Positions 25,845-34,568 of a stretch of 64,000 bases of DNA are shown one piece after another. Both the position numbers and the translations under genes were made by a program. Numbering within the stretch: the stretch's first letter is position 1; every line of letters starts with the position of its first letter. A model generated the notes under the pieces. That model saw nothing but the letters and a program-made list of their open reading frames with translations. It had not been told where the DNA came from and made no database searches. The DNA comes from an uncultured Desulfobacter sp. (GTDB taxonomy: Bacteria > Desulfobacterota > Desulfobacteria > Desulfobacterales > Desulfobacteraceae): the NCBI RefSeq assembly GCF_963664415.1, contig NZ_OY761444.1, positions 1-64,000 on the forward strand, written 5' to 3'.

Positions 25845-25884
25845 ACGGGCTGAAACTTACTTGAGTTTCAGCCCGTTTTTTTTT
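25845..25884 (+). terminator. Rho-independent terminator of the tRNA-Ser pair
   Basis: acgggctgaaact and agtttcagcccgt form a 13-bp stem, followed by nine T. Confidence 0.92.
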
Positions 25885-26068
25885 AATATTCATGAATTTT
25901 GTATGTAGGTTTCCATGCACGGTACGCCCCCCCCCCTTAATTTTTAAATGACTTTTTAATGGAAAAACAACTGATCTATCTGATATACTTTGTTCTATAT
26001 CAAAAATCTTTTTTTCCTGTCAAAAAAGACAGAACTCTTTCACTGTAACATGTCAAAGGAGGTAAAAC

Positions 26069-26857
26069 ATGCATTGCCATGAAGTGGATTACGAAATTTT
26101 TGGAGATGATATGCAAGCCGTTGAGGTGGAATTGGATCCCGGAGAAACCGTGATTGCCGAGGCCGGTGCCATGAACTGGATGGAACAAGGTATCGCTTTT
26201 GAGGCAAAAATGGGGGACGGCTCTGAAGCAGACAAAGGGCTGATGGGTAAGCTTTTTAGTGCAGGCAAGCGTGCGCTCACCGGTGAAAGCCTGTTTCTCA
26301 CCCATTTTACAAACCAGGGCCAGGGCAAAAAAAGAGTGGCTTTTTCCGCACCCTATCCTGGGAAAATTATTCCCGTTGACATGGCAGCCGTTGGCGGACA
26401 GTTAATTTGCCAGAAAGATGCATTTTTGTGTGCAGCCCTTGGCACAAAAGTATCCATTACCTTTAACCAGAAACTTGGGGCTGGTTTTTTCGGTGGAGAA
26501 GGATTCATTCTTCAGCGACTGGAAGGGGACGGCATGGCATTTGTTCATGCCGGCGGTACCATCGTTAAAAAAGAGTTAAATGGTGAAAAGTTGATGGTGG
26601 ACACCGGCTGTATAGTGGCCTTTTCCCAGGGAATTGATTATGATATCCAGCGAGCGGGCGGACTTAAATCCATGTTTTTCGGGGGAGAAGGGCTGTTTCT
26701 GGCGACACTGAAAGGCCACGGCAGCGTTTATCTGCAAAGCCTGCCTTTCTCCCGCCTGGCAGACCGTATCATCAGCCATGCACCGAGTGCCGGGGGCTCA
26801 TCCCAAGGTGAAGGCTCCGTCTTAGGCGGACTTGGGCGCCTGTTGGATGGAGATTAA
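26069..26857 (+). CDS. TIGR00266/AIM24-family protein
   Basis: A 262-residue protein of the AIM24 (TIGR00266) family, which forms a beta-prism-like trimer fold. Typical features are YEIFGDDMQAVEVELDPGE at the start, EAGAMNWMEQGI (the conserved acid-gly-met segment), and GGEGLFLATLKGHGSVYLQSLPFSRLADRI at the end. The biochemical role in bacteria is unknown; in yeast the relative acts in mitochondrial membrane organisation. A strong aaaggagg binding site precedes ATG. Its stop overlaps the next start (TAATG), so it is co-translated with the ChaN-like gene. Confidence 0.85.
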   Translation: MHCHEVDYEIFGDDMQAVEVELDPGETVIAEAGAMNWMEQGIAFEAKMGDGSEADKGLMGKLFSAGKRALTGESLFLTHFTNQGQGKKRVAFSAPYPGKIIPVDMAAVGGQLICQKDAFLCAALGTKVSITFNQKLGAGFFGGEGFILQRLEGDGMAFVHAGGTIVKKELNGEKLMVDTGCIVAFSQGIDYDIQRAGGLKSMFFGGEGLFLATLKGHGSVYLQSLPFSRLADRIISHAPSAGGSSQGEGSVLGGLGRLLDGD

Positions 26858-27909
26858 TGCGACGTCTGATTTATTTTTTAATAGGGTGTTTACTGTGTCT
26901 GTTCTGCGGTTGTGCCACAACGTCCAAGGTAATTATGCGCGATGATCCATTAATCGGAACCCTGGTCAAGGCAAAAACCGGCAAGCCCGTCCTCTTTGAC
27001 GATCTGATGGAAACGCTTGTCCACAGTGACGTCATCTATCTTTCCGAAAAGCATGATAACCCCATGCACCATGCCATCCAGCACCGGGTTATCCAGGCCC
27101 TCATTGACCGGGGACATGCGCCGATTATTGGATTTGAGTTTTTTTCATACCAGGATACGCCATTGCTGCTTAACCTTTTGGATGCCGAAAAAAAAGCGCA
27201 TTCACCCAAAATGGAAAAAGCAGTGGAACAGCGGATCAGAAAAAAACTGGGATGGGACAAACAATCAGACACCATGTGGGGGTATTACTGGCATTTGATA
27301 AGGTTTGCGGTGGAAAATGACTTGCCTGCCGCAGGCCTTGATCTGTCCGCAACCCAAAAGCGCCGGATTACCCGCAAAGGGCTTGACGATCTGTCCCCCA
27401 TTGAACTGCAGCAGTTGTTTTCCACAAAACTTTCAAATTCAGCCTATGAATCATATATGAAATCGGTTTTTGTATCGGTTCATTGCGGCATGGATCATGG
27501 CCGGATGACCGAGCGGCTTTATGGTACTTGGATGATGCGCAATGACCGGATGGCCTTATCCGTGATTGAACTATTCAATGCCGTGCAGACAAAAGACCGT
27601 GACACGGCAGGAAGACAGACTGGCCCTGTTGTTATTATCATTGGGGCGGGGCATACCGAGTATGGCTTAGGTGTCTTGGACCGGGTACATCACCTAAATC
27701 CGAGCCTGACCCAGACCAATCTTGCCATGACAGAAATAGAAAGAGAACCTGCGGACCTGGTACAGTATTTAACTCCACTCTCCCTTGAAGGATTCGAACC
27801 GGTGCCCCCTGCAGACTTCTTGTGGTTCACCCAGCGGGTCTCCTACGAGGACCCGTGTGAAAAATTTAAAAGCGCGTTGGAAAAGATGAAAAAACACAAA
27901 AAAAAATAA
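26857..27909 (+). CDS. ChaN-like (DUF399) heme/iron-regulated lipoprotein
   Basis: A 350-residue lipoprotein: signal peptide LIYFLIGCLLCLFCGCATTS with a lipobox cysteine near residue 19-21. The ChaN domain is marked by VIYLSEKHDNPMHH, IIGFEFFSYQDTPLL and, near the C-terminus, VVIIIGAGHTEYGLGVLDRV, which supplies histidines for heme in the family. ChaN proteins bind heme and are thought to help iron uptake; here no transporter is adjacent. It is co-transcribed with the AIM24-like gene. Convergent with the cyclase gene, with which it shares only one intervening base. Confidence 0.82.
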   Translation: MRRLIYFLIGCLLCLFCGCATTSKVIMRDDPLIGTLVKAKTGKPVLFDDLMETLVHSDVIYLSEKHDNPMHHAIQHRVIQALIDRGHAPIIGFEFFSYQDTPLLLNLLDAEKKAHSPKMEKAVEQRIRKKLGWDKQSDTMWGYYWHLIRFAVENDLPAAGLDLSATQKRRITRKGLDDLSPIELQQLFSTKLSNSAYESYMKSVFVSVHCGMDHGRMTERLYGTWMMRNDRMALSVIELFNAVQTKDRDTAGRQTGPVVIIIGAGHTEYGLGVLDRVHHLNPSLTQTNLAMTEIEREPADLVQYLTPLSLEGFEPVPPADFLWFTQRVSYEDPCEKFKSALEKMKKHKKK

Positions 27910-27910
27910 T

Positions 27911-30172
27911 CTACTTAGTGGTGAGCCGATTTACTACCGGCAACCGCTCCCGGCGTTCAGCACCGTCCCAGCCTGGAGGAACTGACGATTCCAGATAACC
28001 GTTGATCCGATCCAGATAAGACAGGTAAAGCCGGCAGGGATTGGTCTGATCCAATTGCGAAAAGATTTTTTTTGCCTGTTTAAAATCCGCCTGCTGAAAG
28101 GCCTCAACACCCTGTTCAAACACACGAATCTCGTCAATAATATCCTGGGAAGGCAAGCCCTGGCACAAGGGCTCATACAAATCTTCGGGCTGCTGCCTAC
28201 CCTTAACCTGTACTTTATCAACAAACCGGCAAAAGAACTTCTCTTGAATCAGATCCCTGGTTGCTTTTGAAATCAAAATGGATGTGCCGTAATTTTTATT
28301 TGCCCCTTCCAGACGCGATGCCAGGTTTACATTATCCCCCATGACGGTATAGTCGAACCGTTGAAGACTGCCGAAATTACCGACGCTCACAGGCCCGGTG
28401 TTAATTCCTACACCAACGGATACGCCAGAAAGCCCCTTTTTTTCCCATGTCCGGGCCAAATTTTCCAGAACACCTTTAAATTGAAGAGCTGTGTGAACAG
28501 CATGTTCAGCATGCTCCGGATCAGATTTGGGGGCACCCCAAAAGGCCATGACGGCATCTCCGATGAACTTGTCTACGGTGCCGCTGTTTTCCATAATTTT
28601 TTCACTCATGGCCGTAAGAAACTGATTCATGAAACGGCCTAACTGCTGGGGCGTCATCTTCTCCGACAGGGTTGTAAACCCCCGAATGTCACAAAACATT
28701 ACCGTCAATATTTTTTCCTGGCCGGTTAAGGAAAGAGCTTTGGGGGTTTTGATCAAATGGTCAACCACATCCGGGGCCACATACCGGGAAAAGGCACTCT
28801 GGATAAAACGCCTGGATTTGCCTTCCCTGAAGGCCTTAAAAATGCTCATGACAAGAAGAATGAATATCGAAGAGATCAACGGCAAACTGATCCCCACGTA
28901 CTGATGATTTAAAAAAAAATAAAAATAATTTCCTAACATCATACAAATTAAAAAGCCTGCCGTTGCAACGCCACCGGCCACAGGGCCCAAGAAACACAGA
29001 ACAAGGGTCAAAGCAAGGCCGTTTAGCACAATCAGGGTATAATTGAGCCCGATCTCCGTCATCCGGTCATAGGTAAACGCGTCTGATTGGATCAAATTGT
29101 CCACAATCGTGGCATTTATCTCCACCCCGGGGACTGCGGACCCAAAAGGAGTGGCCTTAAGATCCAAAAGCCCAGTGGCCGAAGCCCCAATAAACACAAA
29201 TTTATCTTTCAATTCCGGCACACGTTTTTTTTCCAGGACATCGACGGCACTGATATAATCAAACGTCCCTGAAGGCCCCCTGTAATTGACAAAAATCTGC
29301 CCGATACTGTCCGTGGGTATAAACCGGTCACCCAGGGACAACCCAAGGACTGGCTGCAAGTTAGCTTTAATCCGGGAGGATGCGTGAATGGTCATATCAG
29401 GAATATTCATACCCACCCTGAATACCTCCAAAGCCAAAGATGAATAGGGGATATTGTTCATCACCATGACAAGGGGCACCTGGCGGGCGAGCCCGGAATC
29501 ATCCGTGAGCACATTGATGAACCCCTCGCTTTGGGATGCGCTCACAGATGAGTGGTTAAGTACCGCCCTGAAAGCCGGGATCAAAGAGATCCTGTCAAAT
29601 TGCAAGGTTGCAGGGTCCAGGCGGATTACACCCGAGGGAAAGGGCTGGGCATCGTTGGATTTCAATCCGTCGTCCACAAACTGAAACCCATACCCCAGGA
29701 TTGTGGGCCCCCGGGAAAGCGAAGTTGCAAACATTTGGTCATAATCCAGGGCCGGATCCGCGCCCAATGTTTGGACCAGATTTTCAGGAATTTCAAGGGC
29801 TGTTTTCTTATCCAGATGAGAAAAAAAGTAGGCCGGAGAACTCCGGTCCTGTTCAGCAAACAAAATATCATATCCAATGGCACGCACACCGCTTTGAATC
29901 AGATGATCGGTAATTTTGGCCATGATATTCCGGGACCAGGGCCACTGGCCAAGTATTGAAAGGCTTTTTTCATCAATGTCCACAATGACGACCTGACCCG
30001 AGTCATTTGATACGCCTCTGATCCGAAACATGATATCCATGGTCCGGTTGTCAACGGCTGCGATCAAGGAAGGTTTTTCACCACCGCACAGGTAAAGGAT
30101 TGTACAGGTTGCAGCAGTCAGGCCGCAGCCGAGAAAAAATGCGGGCCAGGAAAAAGAGAGATCTTTTAACAT
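27911..30172 (-). CDS. CHASE2-domain adenylate/guanylate cyclase
   Basis: A 753-residue membrane-bound class III cyclase that makes a cyclic nucleotide in response to an extracytoplasmic signal. It has one N-terminal transmembrane segment, a CHASE2 sensor (about 30-330: VVIVDIDEKSLSILGQWPWSR, GYDILFAEQD, VFIGASATGLLDLKATPFG), three further transmembrane helices (about 350-430) and a C-terminal cyclase domain with MFCDIRGFTTLSEKM, GDAVMAFWGAP and NLASRLEGANKNYG. The catalytic metal aspartates are present. Substrate choice (ATP versus GTP) is not certain from the eye. It is the third gene of a TPR-FecR-cyclase operon and begins 18 bp after the FecR gene. Confidence 0.9.
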   Translation of the reverse strand: MLKDLSFSWPAFFLGCGLTAATCTILYLCGGEKPSLIAAVDNRTMDIMFRIRGVSNDSGQVVIVDIDEKSLSILGQWPWSRNIMAKITDHLIQSGVRAIGYDILFAEQDRSSPAYFFSHLDKKTALEIPENLVQTLGADPALDYDQMFATSLSRGPTILGYGFQFVDDGLKSNDAQPFPSGVIRLDPATLQFDRISLIPAFRAVLNHSSVSASQSEGFINVLTDDSGLARQVPLVMVMNNIPYSSLALEVFRVGMNIPDMTIHASSRIKANLQPVLGLSLGDRFIPTDSIGQIFVNYRGPSGTFDYISAVDVLEKKRVPELKDKFVFIGASATGLLDLKATPFGSAVPGVEINATIVDNLIQSDAFTYDRMTEIGLNYTLIVLNGLALTLVLCFLGPVAGGVATAGFLICMMLGNYFYFFLNHQYVGISLPLISSIFILLVMSIFKAFREGKSRRFIQSAFSRYVAPDVVDHLIKTPKALSLTGQEKILTVMFCDIRGFTTLSEKMTPQQLGRFMNQFLTAMSEKIMENSGTVDKFIGDAVMAFWGAPKSDPEHAEHAVHTALQFKGVLENLARTWEKKGLSGVSVGVGINTGPVSVGNFGSLQRFDYTVMGDNVNLASRLEGANKNYGTSILISKATRDLIQEKFFCRFVDKVQVKGRQQPEDLYEPLCQGLPSQDIIDEIRVFEQGVEAFQQADFKQAKKIFSQLDQTNPCRLYLSYLDRINGYLESSVPPGWDGAERRERLPVVNRLTTK

Positions 30173-30190
30173 GACAGTTTGGGTATAATC

Positions 30191-32407
30191 TTACCGGTCT
30201 CCGGCAAAAATACCAAGGTAATTGGTTTTGTTAATTTCGGCTGAAAAATTCCCCCCGATACCTTGTGCGTTGGAACCGTAAAAGGCTCCGGATAATTGAC
30301 TTGTTGTTGCCCCTTGAATTTGGCCGGAAAAACCCGAAGAGCTAATATAGCCGTAATCAAGAACAAGGGAAACCTCATCAAAATCAATTGAACCCGAAAT
30401 TTTCGGGGCACCAAAATCAATACTTAAATTGGTAGTTCCATTGGTTAGTTTGTTCAAAGCCATGGTCTCACTGAACATTACACCTTGGGCCTTTCCCTGG
30501 TAAACGGCAGAAAATTTATTATCGATCAGCCCTTGCACCACAGCAGGATCCGTGACTACACCGGAAATCCAGAAAGAACCGGGAATATGGATGTGATAAT
30601 CATTGGCTGTGGCAGGATCAACATACGCAGCTTCCCAGTACCCCCAAGTGGTGTACGAAGAAAGCTGGGGATCTTTGGCCGTGACCATATAGTTGCCATA
30701 GGCCTTTAAAGAGGCTGTGCCGCTGCTGTTATATATGACATTGCTGCCACTCAAGGTTGCGGCCAGAATCCTGTCCGTCAGATAAGCTGAATTGGAAGTG
30801 TTCCCGCCAATAATCATGTCACTTATGCTGGAAGACCCGTTTATATCGTATCCGTACATGACACCCTGGAAAGTGCCGTTGTCCTTGTTAATGGTAAAGG
30901 AAAATCCATCTTTATCATAATTTAAAAACACATGGCGGTCCGTTAAGGGGTCACTCATATCCTCCCCAACACCGGTAAAAAAACCGGACCAGGTTTCAAT
31001 TCCGGAATAGGAATTGGAGAGCATGCCTGAAAGTGTACCGGCTAATGTGTCGGACCAGGGTGATGTGTCGGTCTGATCCTGAATATTGACATCCTCCCCT
31101 TCCATGGCAAGACCCACAGCTTCCTGGGAAGTGCCATAAAACCATCCGAATGTTTGGGTGCCGTCCAAAGCAAAAACAGGGCCTTCAGAAAATGCATCCG
31201 AACCCAATACCACCACATTATAAATTTCTCCGGAATCAGCAACTTCCCCAAAACCGAACCCGATACCCTGATTGGTTGAACCGGTAGTAAACTCCTCAAA
31301 AACCATAATGCGGCGATTATCCCAGTTAACAACAAATGTCATAGCATCCTGAAGATCTTCCTTCTCCAATGTACTTACCATGGTACCAGTGTATTTCCAC
31401 AATCCGGTAGTGGGTACATTCGTAGACGGGGCACCTGTAAATCCAAGGGATTTAAGATGGTCAAGAACATCCTGATTTTCCACTGAAGCCGTTGCGTCTT
31501 CCTCCAGAGATGTCTGGCCGGAGTCTGTTGTTGTCTCCGATACCACCGATGCGGTGTCTGAAACGGTATCCGTGGAAAGGGATGTGTCGAAGGTCTCAGA
31601 ATCGTCAGCCAACTGGGAAGACCCATCACTGTCCGATGCCAAAACGTCACCCCCGTCATCCGAGGTGCTTTCCGTCTCCTGGGTTCCATCAGCCTCTTGT
31701 GTCCCGGTCTGGGAATTGTCGGCAACCTCGGTATCGCCATAGTCCTGTTCTCCTTGTTCACCCTGCCCTGCCTGGTCAGACGATAAAAGCACATCAAGTT
31801 CCATCAAGTCAGCGGTCGACATTCTTGTGGGAGATGCCGGTGCTTTATCCCCGCGCTCCACCCGGGTGGCAAAGCCGGGACGGCGGATGTTGACCCGACC
31901 GGCCCGGTTCTGGACGTAAATCCCCTTGCCGCCGTGAAACAGGACCGTTAATCGGGTGCCCCGAAGATTTCCGGCATACATGGAGCCCCGGATACCGATG
32001 GTCCCGGAAACGGATGTCGTTTTAAATTTTTCAGGCGCCATCCGGGTAATAGCCCCCCCCATAATCCTGAAACTGCCTTCCCTGATCTGGGTCTCCATCG
32101 CGGCTTTTTTATTTTCAGGATCCCATTCATAGGCAGCAAGCGCCATCTTTGTATTACGGCCTAGGGTGATCAGGGTATTATCCTGGAACATGAGCTGAAC
32201 CCGCCCGGTGCCCGTTTCAATAACATCCCGGCGAAACACCTGGGCATTAAGGCGAAGAGCTCTTTTTTGCCCATCTTCCTCCACAGCCATCACCGCCCCC
32301 CGAACGGCCACAACTTTTCCGATAAAATCATCCTGATTGCCCATACACAATACAGGAAAGGTCAGTACCGATAATATAAACCATCCAATAATTTTATATT
32401 TTATCAT
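30191..32407 (-). CDS. FecR-domain exported protein
   Basis: A 738-residue exported protein: signal sequence (about 7-23, GWFILSVLTFPVLCMG), then a FecR domain (about 28-190: GKVVAVRGAVMAVEEDGQKR, DVIETGTGRVQLMFQDNTL, VSGTIGIRGSMY). A low-complexity acidic linker follows (about 215-310: D, S, T, E, Q). The rest is a long beta-rich region with Gly/Ser/Thr repeats, resembling outer-surface beta-helix or autotransporter-like sequence (e.g. SGFSGQIQGATTSQLSGAFYG). Proteins with FecR, beta-barrel and CHASE2 cyclase neighbours are probably parts of a signalling unit across the envelope. It sits between the TPR/barrel gene and the cyclase, 12-18 bp apart. Confidence 0.85.
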   Translation of the reverse strand: MIKYKIIGWFILSVLTFPVLCMGNQDDFIGKVVAVRGAVMAVEEDGQKRALRLNAQVFRRDVIETGTGRVQLMFQDNTLITLGRNTKMALAAYEWDPENKKAAMETQIREGSFRIMGGAITRMAPEKFKTTSVSGTIGIRGSMYAGNLRGTRLTVLFHGGKGIYVQNRAGRVNIRRPGFATRVERGDKAPASPTRMSTADLMELDVLLSSDQAGQGEQGEQDYGDTEVADNSQTGTQEADGTQETESTSDDGGDVLASDSDGSSQLADDSETFDTSLSTDTVSDTASVVSETTTDSGQTSLEEDATASVENQDVLDHLKSLGFTGAPSTNVPTTGLWKYTGTMVSTLEKEDLQDAMTFVVNWDNRRIMVFEEFTTGSTNQGIGFGFGEVADSGEIYNVVVLGSDAFSEGPVFALDGTQTFGWFYGTSQEAVGLAMEGEDVNIQDQTDTSPWSDTLAGTLSGMLSNSYSGIETWSGFFTGVGEDMSDPLTDRHVFLNYDKDGFSFTINKDNGTFQGVMYGYDINGSSSISDMIIGGNTSNSAYLTDRILAATLSGSNVIYNSSGTASLKAYGNYMVTAKDPQLSSYTTWGYWEAAYVDPATANDYHIHIPGSFWISGVVTDPAVVQGLIDNKFSAVYQGKAQGVMFSETMALNKLTNGTTNLSIDFGAPKISGSIDFDEVSLVLDYGYISSSGFSGQIQGATTSQLSGAFYGSNAQGIGGNFSAEINKTNYLGIFAGDR

Positions 32408-32419
32408 CAGCCTTTTCCT

Positions 32420-33742
32420 TTAAAAATTATACACGAGACTGGTCTGGACAAGATCCTGTGTATATTCATAGAGATCCTGGTTTGAAAATGCCCAGATACG
32501 TTGATATTTTAACCGTAGCTCACAGTACTGGTCCGGCCGACCGGAGCGCTGCCACAATTTTCTGGACAGCCCAAAGGAGAGCGTATGCTGGTTATCCTTT
32601 CTTCTTTCGACAAACAAAAAACCCGGTTCATCATAATTGGTCATCCGAAATTCATAATTTAAAAAGCCGTTCACCTTGTTGAATAAAAATCGGGAGGCTG
32701 AAAAATTAAAGCGCAACCGTTTGTACCCATATTCATCGTCCTGAGCATCTTCTCGTTCCAGGCCCACCCCCATGTCAAACCAGGTATTGAACTTTAAAAC
32801 AACCAAATCTGCGTCAAGGCTCAGGTTGTTGCTGTCCATCGCGGAGAGATCAGGATAATTTTTTTGTTCAACGGTCATGCCGGTACGGACCATGAGTGAA
32901 GGAGAAAACACATAATCCATAGTCGCCTGCCCCCCCATGCTGTCCATATACCGCTCATTGTCAAGACCAATCTGCCGGGTCAATATTTTCAATCCAAGCT
33001 TGCGCCGGCCGGAAATATGCTGAATTCCGGTTAATATTTCCCCATAACGGATATCAAGAGCATGGGTCTTATCGTACCACCCGGAAAAAAAAGAGCCGTC
33101 TGTCTTCCAAGCCCAGGGCGTGCGAAGAAACCGATAGGTATGATCAAGGCTTAGCGCCGTATAAAAGAACCAGTCTTCGGTCTCCCGGGCAGAGGGGCCA
33201 GAGAGCGTCACATCACCGATCGCGGTATCAATAATCTGACTGGATGGGGATGACCAGACATTATCATTCCAATCCACTCCGGCGGTAACACTGCCATGAA
33301 AAAAATGGGTCTGCTCGGACTTGTCGATCCTGGCCATGAAGGCCTTGATGTTTTTCTTGACGGTTTCAGGAGGGTCTGCTGCAAGTACCTCCCGGCAATA
33401 TCGTCTGGCTGTATTGGTGTCACCGATGGCATAAAATGCACGGGCCAGTTCGAGCTTGATCCTGTCATGGCCGGGTGCAAAAATTAAAATGCGCTCGAAT
33501 ACCATGATTGCCATCTCAAAATTACCGGATTCAAAAGCAGCGCGGCCCAAATAAAAATTGAGGTCAGGATTGTTAGATTCCTTATCCGACAGATCAAGCA
33601 GCATTTGGTACGCCTGCTTAAACTGCCCGATTTTAAACAATTCAATTCCTTGGGCAACACTGCCCGGATCCGAACCTTCCTGCCCAAACGCCATCGCCTG
33701 CAAACAAAGAAAGACCAACGTAACAAGACACAGCTTTTTCAT
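32420..33742 (-). CDS. TPR-domain protein with C-terminal outer-membrane barrel
   Basis: A 440-residue protein with a signal peptide (KKLCLVTLVFLCLQAMAFGQ). Residues about 25-155 contain tetratricopeptide repeats (IELFKIGQFKQAYQMLLDL, NLNFYLGRAAFESGNFEMAI style, KLELARAFYAIGDTNTARRYC). Residues about 160-440 look like a beta barrel with aromatic girdles, ending in VQTSLVYNF with terminal F. This is the layout of the surface lipoprotein assembly modifier/porin-like family. It is the first gene of the operon and is preceded by a copy of the three-copy intergenic repeat. A structural role for FecR-protein export or display is possible (inference). Confidence 0.8.
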   Translation of the reverse strand: MKKLCLVTLVFLCLQAMAFGQEGSDPGSVAQGIELFKIGQFKQAYQMLLDLSDKESNNPDLNFYLGRAAFESGNFEMAIMVFERILIFAPGHDRIKLELARAFYAIGDTNTARRYCREVLAADPPETVKKNIKAFMARIDKSEQTHFFHGSVTAGVDWNDNVWSSPSSQIIDTAIGDVTLSGPSARETEDWFFYTALSLDHTYRFLRTPWAWKTDGSFFSGWYDKTHALDIRYGEILTGIQHISGRRKLGLKILTRQIGLDNERYMDSMGGQATMDYVFSPSLMVRTGMTVEQKNYPDLSAMDSNNLSLDADLVVLKFNTWFDMGVGLEREDAQDDEYGYKRLRFNFSASRFLFNKVNGFLNYEFRMTNYDEPGFLFVERRKDNQHTLSFGLSRKLWQRSGRPDQYCELRLKYQRIWAFSNQDLYEYTQDLVQTSLVYNF

Positions 33743-33773
33743 GAATAGACTCTTCTTCTGGAAAAAATTTAAC

Positions 33774-33873
33774 TAACGGCCATAGGCCGGCCTGACATAT
33801 CAGCTACCGGACTTCAGCCCTCAACGAAAATTGAAAGATCTGCGTCACTTACACAGACTTTCTTATAAAATTG
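33774..33873 (-). repeat. Intergenic repeat family, copy 1
   Basis: A 100-bp element starting taacggccataggccggcc and ending gactttcttataaaattg. Related copies are at 39017-39112 and 50224-50322. It lies 31 bp upstream of the TPR gene start, between genes of the same direction. Confidence 0.65.
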
Positions 33874-33944
33874 AATTAATATAGAGATAACAAGAATGAA
33901 AACCAAAGTCAACGCGAAGATTTCGTCGGATACGACCCTGTTTC

Positions 33945-34568
33945 TTACTTCTTTACCCTCAGCACGCCTAAAGTTTTAGTCATATCAAGCACATCATAGC
34001 ACCCTGTGGCCTGTGCCTGTTCATACACCTGACGCGGAGGTTGCCCACCTTCTTGGGGATTAAAAAAGATATCATGGATAACCAGAAAGCCGCCCGGAAT
34101 AATATGGGGAGCCCATGTCATAAAATCCGCTTGGGCCGCCTCAAAAGAGTGTCCGCCGTCAATGAACACCATGGAAAGCGGTGTCTTCCACATGCGCCCT
34201 GCAATTTTTGAAGCACAGACAATAGGTACCACAGTATCCTTCAAGCCTGCCAGGGCAAGCGTCTGGCGAAAAAACGGAAAGGTGTTGATCGTTAACGTTT
34301 TCTTATCGTAAAGGTCCGCATCAAAATATTCTTCGCCCGGCTGCTGTTCTTCTGACCCTTCATGATGATCGATGGAGAATAATACACCGTTGTTCTGCTT
34401 GCAGGCAGATCCGATAATGGCAGCAGACCTGCCGCAATAGGAGCCGATTTCAAGCACCGGACCGATTCTGGAGGCAACCAGGGAAAGATCATATAACCGA
34501 AGGGCCTCATCGTCAGCCATAAACCCCTTGATGGTTTTCAAAAATTCAAAATCAAGGGGCCGGGTCAC
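33945..34568 (-). CDS. Class I SAM-dependent methyltransferase (Methyltransf_24 type)
   Basis: A 207-residue Rossmann-fold methyltransferase. The SAM-binding motif is VLEIGSYCGRSAA with the following acid in SIDHHEGSEE, and a second acid box in MVFIDGGHSFEAAQADF. IIPGGFLVIHDIF is the typical strand after motif IV. The substrate is unknown; relatives act on sugars or small metabolites. GTG start within the ftsK stop (4-base overlap), so it is the last gene of the operon with RNase J and FtsK. Confidence 0.85.
   Translation of the reverse strand: MTRPLDFEFLKTIKGFMADDEALRLYDLSLVASRIGPVLEIGSYCGRSAAIIGSACKQNNGVLFSIDHHEGSEEQQPGEEYFDADLYDKKTLTINTFPFFRQTLALAGLKDTVVPIVCASKIAGRMWKTPLSMVFIDGGHSFEAAQADFMTWAPHIIPGGFLVIHDIFFNPQEGGQPPRQVYEQAQATGCYDVLDMTKTLGVLRVKK

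Noticed and set aside
25926..25934. Run of nine C as a phase-variation tract
   Set aside because: It lies in a non-coding gap more than 130 bp before the next gene and not at a promoter spacer I can recognise.
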